Source of the DNA: Alcanivorax sp.
Lineage (GTDB): Bacteria; Pseudomonadota; Gammaproteobacteria; Pseudomonadales; Alcanivoracaceae
Direction of reading: 5' to 3'
Assembly: GCF_002733835.1 (NCBI RefSeq)
Contig: NZ_NVWY01000039.1
Coordinates: 1 to 47,327, forward strand
Length of the DNA stretch: 47,327 nt
The notes under the pieces: model-generated
What the model was told of the DNA's origin: nothing
Seen by the model: the letters and a program-made list of their open reading frames with translations, nothing else
Database searches by the model: none
In this document: positions 43,883-47,327 of the stretch, piece by piece
Layout: each line of letters starts with the position of its first letter
How positions within the stretch are numbered: position 1 is the first letter of the stretch
Program-made: the position numbers and the translations under genes

Positions 43883-44701
43883 TCAGTAATCCCGTTCGCG
43901 AGGCCCGAATGTTGGCGCTTCTTTTTTCATGTTGGCCTGCATGGCGCGGCGCTGGTTTTTGCTGCGCAGCATTTTGAATTGCAGTTTGCTTTCCACGTCG
44001 AAAGCCTGGGCTTCCGGTACGTTCCAGCTTTGCTGGAACAGGGCCTTGCTGGCGCTGATGGCATCCGGTGAGCGGGTCTTGATCGCCTGTGCCAGTTTTT
44101 CAGCTTCTTCCAGGGGGTTGGTCGCCACGCGGGTGACCAGGTTCATGGTTTTGGCTTCGTCACCGTTGAACAATCGCCCGGTCATGGTCAGTTCCTTGGC
44201 CACGTCCATGGGCACCAGTTCACGCAGGGTCACGGTGCCTGTCATGTCGGGAATCATGCCCCACTTGATTTCCATGATGGACATTTCGCAGTCCGGTGTG
44301 GTGATGCGAAAATCCGCTGCCAGCGCAATCTGCATGCCGCCGCCGTAGCAATAGCCGTGCAGCACGGCGATCACCGGGATGGGCAGTTCGCGCCAGCACC
44401 AGCACACTTCCTGAAAAAGGTTGGTTTTCTTGATGCCGTATTTGGTGAAGCTGCGCAGCAGTTTTACCGGCTGCTTCATGACGGTGCCGAAATCCAGCCC
44501 GGCACAGAACGCCTTGCCGTCGCCCTGAAGAATGACGGCGCGTAATTCACGGTCCTTGCGAATCAGGCGGGCGGTTTCCACCAGCCCTTCCATCATCGGG
44601 AAATCCAGGCCGTTATATTTATCGGCCCGGCTCAGGGTGACGTAGGCGATGGCATTTTTCTTTTCCAGGGTGACGCGGTTCTGGAAGGTTTGCGTGGTCA
44701 T
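43883..44701 (-). CDS. Crotonase/enoyl-CoA hydratase-isomerase family protein
   Basis: 272 residues. The crotonase fold is clear: AVILQGDGKAFCAGLDFG near 55-72 (oxyanion strand) and AVLHGYCYGGGMQIALAADF near 112-131. In classical hydratase the sequence GGGCELA carries one catalytic Glu; here it is GGGMQIA, so that Glu is Gln. The second Glu is kept (SIMEIKWGMIPD). The enzyme may therefore be an isomerase, hydrolase or other crotonase rather than a normal hydratase. The C-terminus is basic (MLRSKNQRRAMQANMKKE). It is flanked by a terminator and a heptad spacer, so it is probably a single-gene unit. Confidence 0.88.
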   Translation of the reverse strand: MTTQTFQNRVTLEKKNAIAYVTLSRADKYNGLDFPMMEGLVETARLIRKDRELRAVILQGDGKAFCAGLDFGTVMKQPVKLLRSFTKYGIKKTNLFQEVCWCWRELPIPVIAVLHGYCYGGGMQIALAADFRITTPDCEMSIMEIKWGMIPDMTGTVTLRELVPMDVAKELTMTGRLFNGDEAKTMNLVTRVATNPLEEAEKLAQAIKTRSPDAISASKALFQQSWNVPEAQAFDVESKLQFKMLRSKNQRRAMQANMKKEAPTFGPRERDY

Positions 44702-44724
44702 GGTTGGATCCTGTTAGGGGCCGC

Positions 44725-44848
44725 ACGTCGGAAGTCTGACGTCGGACGCAAAGTCAAAACCCGGCGCGGCAGGGTTTGCAGTGAACGCATTGCTGCCGTA
44801 CGGATTGTTTTTCAGGCGTCAGACGTCCGACTTCAGACGTCCGACCCA
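44725..44848. repeat. Inverted heptad arrays between gatB and the crotonase gene
   Basis: Left units from 44725: ACGTCGG, AAGTCTG, ACGTCGG, ACGCAAA. Right units from 44814: AGGCGTC, AGACGTC, CGACTTC, AGACGTC. Over 25 bp (44725-44749 against 44816-44840) the arms are inverted with 22 matches; the three differences fall at the same position of each heptad. Confidence 0.82.
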
Positions 44849-44855
44849 TCATCAT

Positions 44856-46295
44856 TTACCCTAGCTTTTCCCTGAGCAACTGGTTGAGTTGTTGCGGGTT
44901 GGCTTTGCCCTGTGTGGCCTTCATGGCCTGGCCGACAAAGAAACCGATTTTTTTCTTTTTCTTGGCGTCATCAGAGTTGCGGTAATCGTCCACCTGGGCG
45001 GCGTTGTTGGCGATGATGTCATCGACAATTTTTTCCAGTTCGCCGGTGTCGCTCATCTGTTTGAGGCCCTTGGCTTCAATGATGTCGTCCGGGTTTCCTT
45101 CGCCGGCCCAGCAGGCTTCGAATACCTGTTTGGCAATTTTCGAACTGATGGTGCCGTCTTTCAGGCGGGCAATCAGCTGGCCCAGCTGTTCCGCACTAAC
45201 CGGGCTGTCGGCAATATCTTTTTCTTCGGCGTTCAGTTTGGCGGCCAGTTCACCCATGACCCAGTTGGCGGCCAGCTTGGCGTCACCGCCGGCTTTGGCG
45301 GCTGCTTCGAAGAACGCGGCAGTGGCGATGGAGCCGGACAGCAGGTCTGCATCGTACTCTGACAGCTGATAGTCGTTGATGAAGCGTGCCTTGCGAGAAT
45401 CCGGCAACTCGGGCATGGCCGCTTTCAGTTCTTCGATGTCGGCATCGGTAATTGCGACGGGCAACAGGTCCGGGCAGGGGAAGTAACGGTAGTCGTTGGC
45501 GTCTTCCTTGCTGCGCATGGAGCGGGCGGTGTGCGTGTCGCCATTGTACAGGCGGGTTTCCTGAACGATTTCGCCGCCATCTTCCAGAACGTCAATCTGC
45601 CGTTCTACTTCCAGCGCGATGGCCTTTTCCATGAAGCGGAAAGAGTTGAGGTTTTTGGTTTCGGTGCGGGTGCCCAGTGGCTCGCCGGGTTTGCGAACGG
45701 AAATGTTCACATCGAAGCGCATGTTGCCCTGGGACATGTCGCCATCGCAGATGCCGATGGAGGTGACGATGGCGTGCAACTTGCGGGCAAAGGCCACGGC
45801 TTCTTCGGCGTTTGCCATATCGGGCTCGCTGACGATTTCAATCAGCGGCGTGCCGGCCCGGTTCAGGTCGATGCCGGTCATGCCATGGAAGTCCTCGTGT
45901 AAAGACTTCCCGGCATCTTCTTCCAGGTGCGCATGATGGATGCGAACAATTTTTTTCTCACCGTTTTCAAGTTGGATCTCAACGGTGCCTGCACCGACAA
46001 CCGGCTCGGCCAGCTGCGTGGTTTGATAGCCCTTGGGCAGGTCCGGGTAAAAATAATTTTTCCGTTCAAAAATACTGTGGCGGCAAATGTCGGCATTGAT
46101 GGCCAGGCCAAACAGGGCCGCCTTGCGCACCGCTTCCCGGTTGACCACCGGCAGGGTGCCAGGCAGGCCCAAATCAACCAGTGAGGCCTGGGTGTTCGGT
46201 GCTGCGCCGGTGGACAGCTTGCTGCCGGAGAACAGTTTGCTGGCGGTGTTGAGCTGGACGTGCACTTCCAGACCGATAACCACTTCCCAACTCAT
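44856..46295 (-). CDS. gatB: Aspartyl/glutamyl-tRNA amidotransferase subunit B
   Basis: 479 residues. GatB binds the mischarged tRNA and activates it in the GatCAB complex. The start [20 protein letters not shown] is typical. [27 protein letters not shown] and [18 protein letters not shown] are conserved metal and active-site regions. The C-terminus is the YqeY-like domain ending in [20 protein letters not shown] lies before the ATG, inside the gatA end; the two genes overlap by 4 bp. Confidence 0.97.
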   Translation of the reverse strand: MSWEVVIGLEVHVQLNTASKLFSGSKLSTGAAPNTQASLVDLGLPGTLPVVNREAVRKAALFGLAINADICRHSIFERKNYFYPDLPKGYQTTQLAEPVVGAGTVEIQLENGEKKIVRIHHAHLEEDAGKSLHEDFHGMTGIDLNRAGTPLIEIVSEPDMANAEEAVAFARKLHAIVTSIGICDGDMSQGNMRFDVNISVRKPGEPLGTRTETKNLNSFRFMEKAIALEVERQIDVLEDGGEIVQETRLYNGDTHTARSMRSKEDANDYRYFPCPDLLPVAITDADIEELKAAMPELPDSRKARFINDYQLSEYDADLLSGSIATAAFFEAAAKAGGDAKLAANWVMGELAAKLNAEEKDIADSPVSAEQLGQLIARLKDGTISSKIAKQVFEACWAGEGNPDDIIEAKGLKQMSDTGELEKIVDDIIANNAAQVDDYRNSDDAKKKKKIGFFVGQAMKATQGKANPQQLNQLLREKLG

Positions 46296-47327
46296 TGTGC
46301 ACCTCCAAACGCTGGCGCTTGCTTGTGCCAGTCAGTGGCCTGCTGATATTTGTGGGCCACGTTGAGAATCTGCCCTTCACGGAAATAATTGCCGATGATC
46401 TGGGTGCCAGTGGGCAGGCCATTGATAAAACCGGTGGGCATGGACAGCGCCGGCAGGCCGGCCAGGTTGACGCCAATGGTGAAGACGTCGGCCATATACA
46501 TGCTGACCGGATCGTCCTTTTTGGCGCCGAGTTTGAAGGCGGTTTCCGGCGCCGTGGGGCCCATCAGCACGTCCACTTTTTCAAAGGCGCGGGCGAAGTC
46601 GTCGCGGATCAGGCGACGGACTTGCTGGGCGCGGCGGTAGTAGGCGTCGTAGTAACCGGCGGACAAGGCGTAGGCGCCGACCAGGATGCGGCGTTTTACT
46701 TCGTCGCCAAACCCTTCGGAGCGGGAGCGTTTGTACAGGTCTTCCAAATCTTTCGGGTCGTCACAGCGATGGCCGAAACGCACGCCGTCAAAGCGGCTGA
46801 GGTTGGCGCTGGCTTCTGCCGGGGCAATCACATAGTAGGCCGGCACCGACAGCTTGATGCTGGGCAGGGACACGGACACCACCTTGGCGCCGAGTTTTTC
46901 CAGCTCGCGAATGGCGTCACGGCTGTTATCGGCGATGGCGCCATCCAGGGTGTTCGGGAAAAATTCTTCCGGGATGCCGATGGTCAGGCCGCTGATATCG
47001 TCTTTCAGGGCGCCCAGATAATCGCCCACCTTTTCGTTGAGGCTGGTGGAGTCGCGAGAATCGTGACCGGCCATGGCCTGCAGCATCAGCGCACAGTCTT
47101 CGGCGCTCTGTGCCATGGGGCCGGCCTGATCCAGGCTGGATGCAAAGGCAATCATGCCCCAGCGGGAGACGCGACCGTAGGTGGGCTTGAGGCCGGTGAT
47201 GTTGTTCAGCCCCGCCGGTTGGCGGATGGAGCCGCCGGTGTCGGTGCCGGTGGCGCCAGGGGCCAGGCGGGCGCCCAGATAATCGCCCACCTTTTCGTTG
47301 AGGCTGGTGGAGTCGCGAGAATCGTGA
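46292..47327 (-). CDS. gatA: Aspartyl/glutamyl-tRNA amidotransferase subunit A, partial, with abnormal N-terminal edge
   Basis: The C-terminal two thirds of Gat[21 protein letters not shown] holds the nucleophile Ser, followed by [20 protein letters not shown] and the normal body to the stop. Just upstream of RLAPG the family has GGSSGGSAAAVAA, but the window instead reads [17 protein letters not shown], a copy of a segment found normally 87 residues further on. The last 59 nt are therefore not native GatA order at this place, and the catalytic Lys and cis-Ser region is missing. The most likely cause is a misassembled contig end. Confidence 0.93.
   Translation of the reverse strand, partial: HDSRDSTSLNEKVGDYLGARLAPGATGTDTGGSIRQPAGLNNITGLKPTYGRVSRWGMIAFASSLDQAGPMAQSAEDCALMLQAMAGHDSRDSTSLNEKVGDYLGALKDDISGLTIGIPEEFFPNTLDGAIADNSRDAIRELEKLGAKVVSVSLPSIKLSVPAYYVIAPAEASANLSRFDGVRFGHRCDDPKDLEDLYKRSRSEGFGDEVKRRILVGAYALSAGYYDAYYRRAQQVRRLIRDDFARAFEKVDVLMGPTAPETAFKLGAKKDDPVSMYMADVFTIGVNLAGLPALSMPTGFINGLPTGTQIIGNYFREGQILNVAHKYQQATDWHKQAPAFGGAQ
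47269..47327. repeat. 59-bp perfect direct repeat of 47008-47066 at the window edge
   Basis: All 59 bases match the segment 261 bp earlier. The distance is a multiple of three, so the reading frame stays open. It ends exactly at the edge of the window. See the gatA entry. Confidence 0.95.

Overview
The window reads as the chromosome of a gammaproteobacterium from the Pseudomonas/Alcanivorax/Marinobacter side of the class. This rests on gene order: pepA-holC-valS, lptF-lptG, queA-tgt-yajC-secD-secF, lolB-ispE-tRNA-Gln-prs-rplY-pth-ychF and hemA-prfA-prmC-moeB are all arranged as in that group. G+C is moderately high, and long spurious reading frames lie opposite most genes. I cannot fix the genus from sequence alone. 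The left edge cuts a 5S rRNA gene. The right edge ends in a 59-nt copy of sequence found 261 bp earlier inside gatA. Both edges therefore look like assembly contig ends.

Layout. 1-4.2 kb: end of an rRNA operon, a CX5R phosphatase, a YegS-like lipid kinase, a small DUF2061 membrane protein behind a Fur-box-like site, two TetR regulators, and a secreted-type methyltransferase broken by a one-base shift in a G7 tract. 4.2-9.5 kb (minus): pepA, holC, a small conserved protein and valS, with the second TetR gene and the methyltransferase downstream in the same direction. 9.8-19.8 kb (plus): lptF, lptG, a PP2C phosphatase, tRNA-Leu(CAA), an RDD membrane protein, queA, tgt, yajC, secD, secF and a DUF2059 secreted protein. 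20.3-28.2 kb (minus): a six-gene catabolic block (class I aminotransferase, amidase, D-2-hydroxyacid dehydrogenase, class III aminotransferase, tartrate/D-malate-type dehydrogenase, succinate-semialdehyde dehydrogenase). 28.4-31.3 kb: suhB, then trmJ and cysE on plus. 31.4-38.5 kb (minus): TPR lipoprotein, lolB, ispE, tRNA-Gln(TTG), prs, rplY, pth, ychF. 38.7-42.8 kb (plus): hemA, prfA, prmC, moeB-like. 42.8-47.3 kb (minus): a very small membrane ORF, a degenerate cyclic-nucleotide-binding-fold protein, a crotonase, gatB and a partial gatA.

Most genes are housekeeping: translation and tRNA (valS, two tRNAs, queA, tgt, trmJ, prfA, prmC, pth, rplY, gatAB), envelope and protein export (lptFG, yajC-secDF, lolB), and precursor supply (ispE, prs, hemA, cysE). 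The six-gene block is the one accessory metabolic unit. Its enzyme set can carry an amide or omega-amino acid to a semialdehyde and then a dicarboxylate.

The most unusual signal lies between the genes. At least thirteen intergenic sites carry degenerate tandem arrays with a strict 7-bp period. The heptad sequence differs from locus to locus, but many arrays come as inverted pairs whose two arms match each other, and several touch terminators, stop codons or start codons. A separate 265-bp element between suhB and trmJ has 32-bp inverted ends enclosing two further long hairpins.
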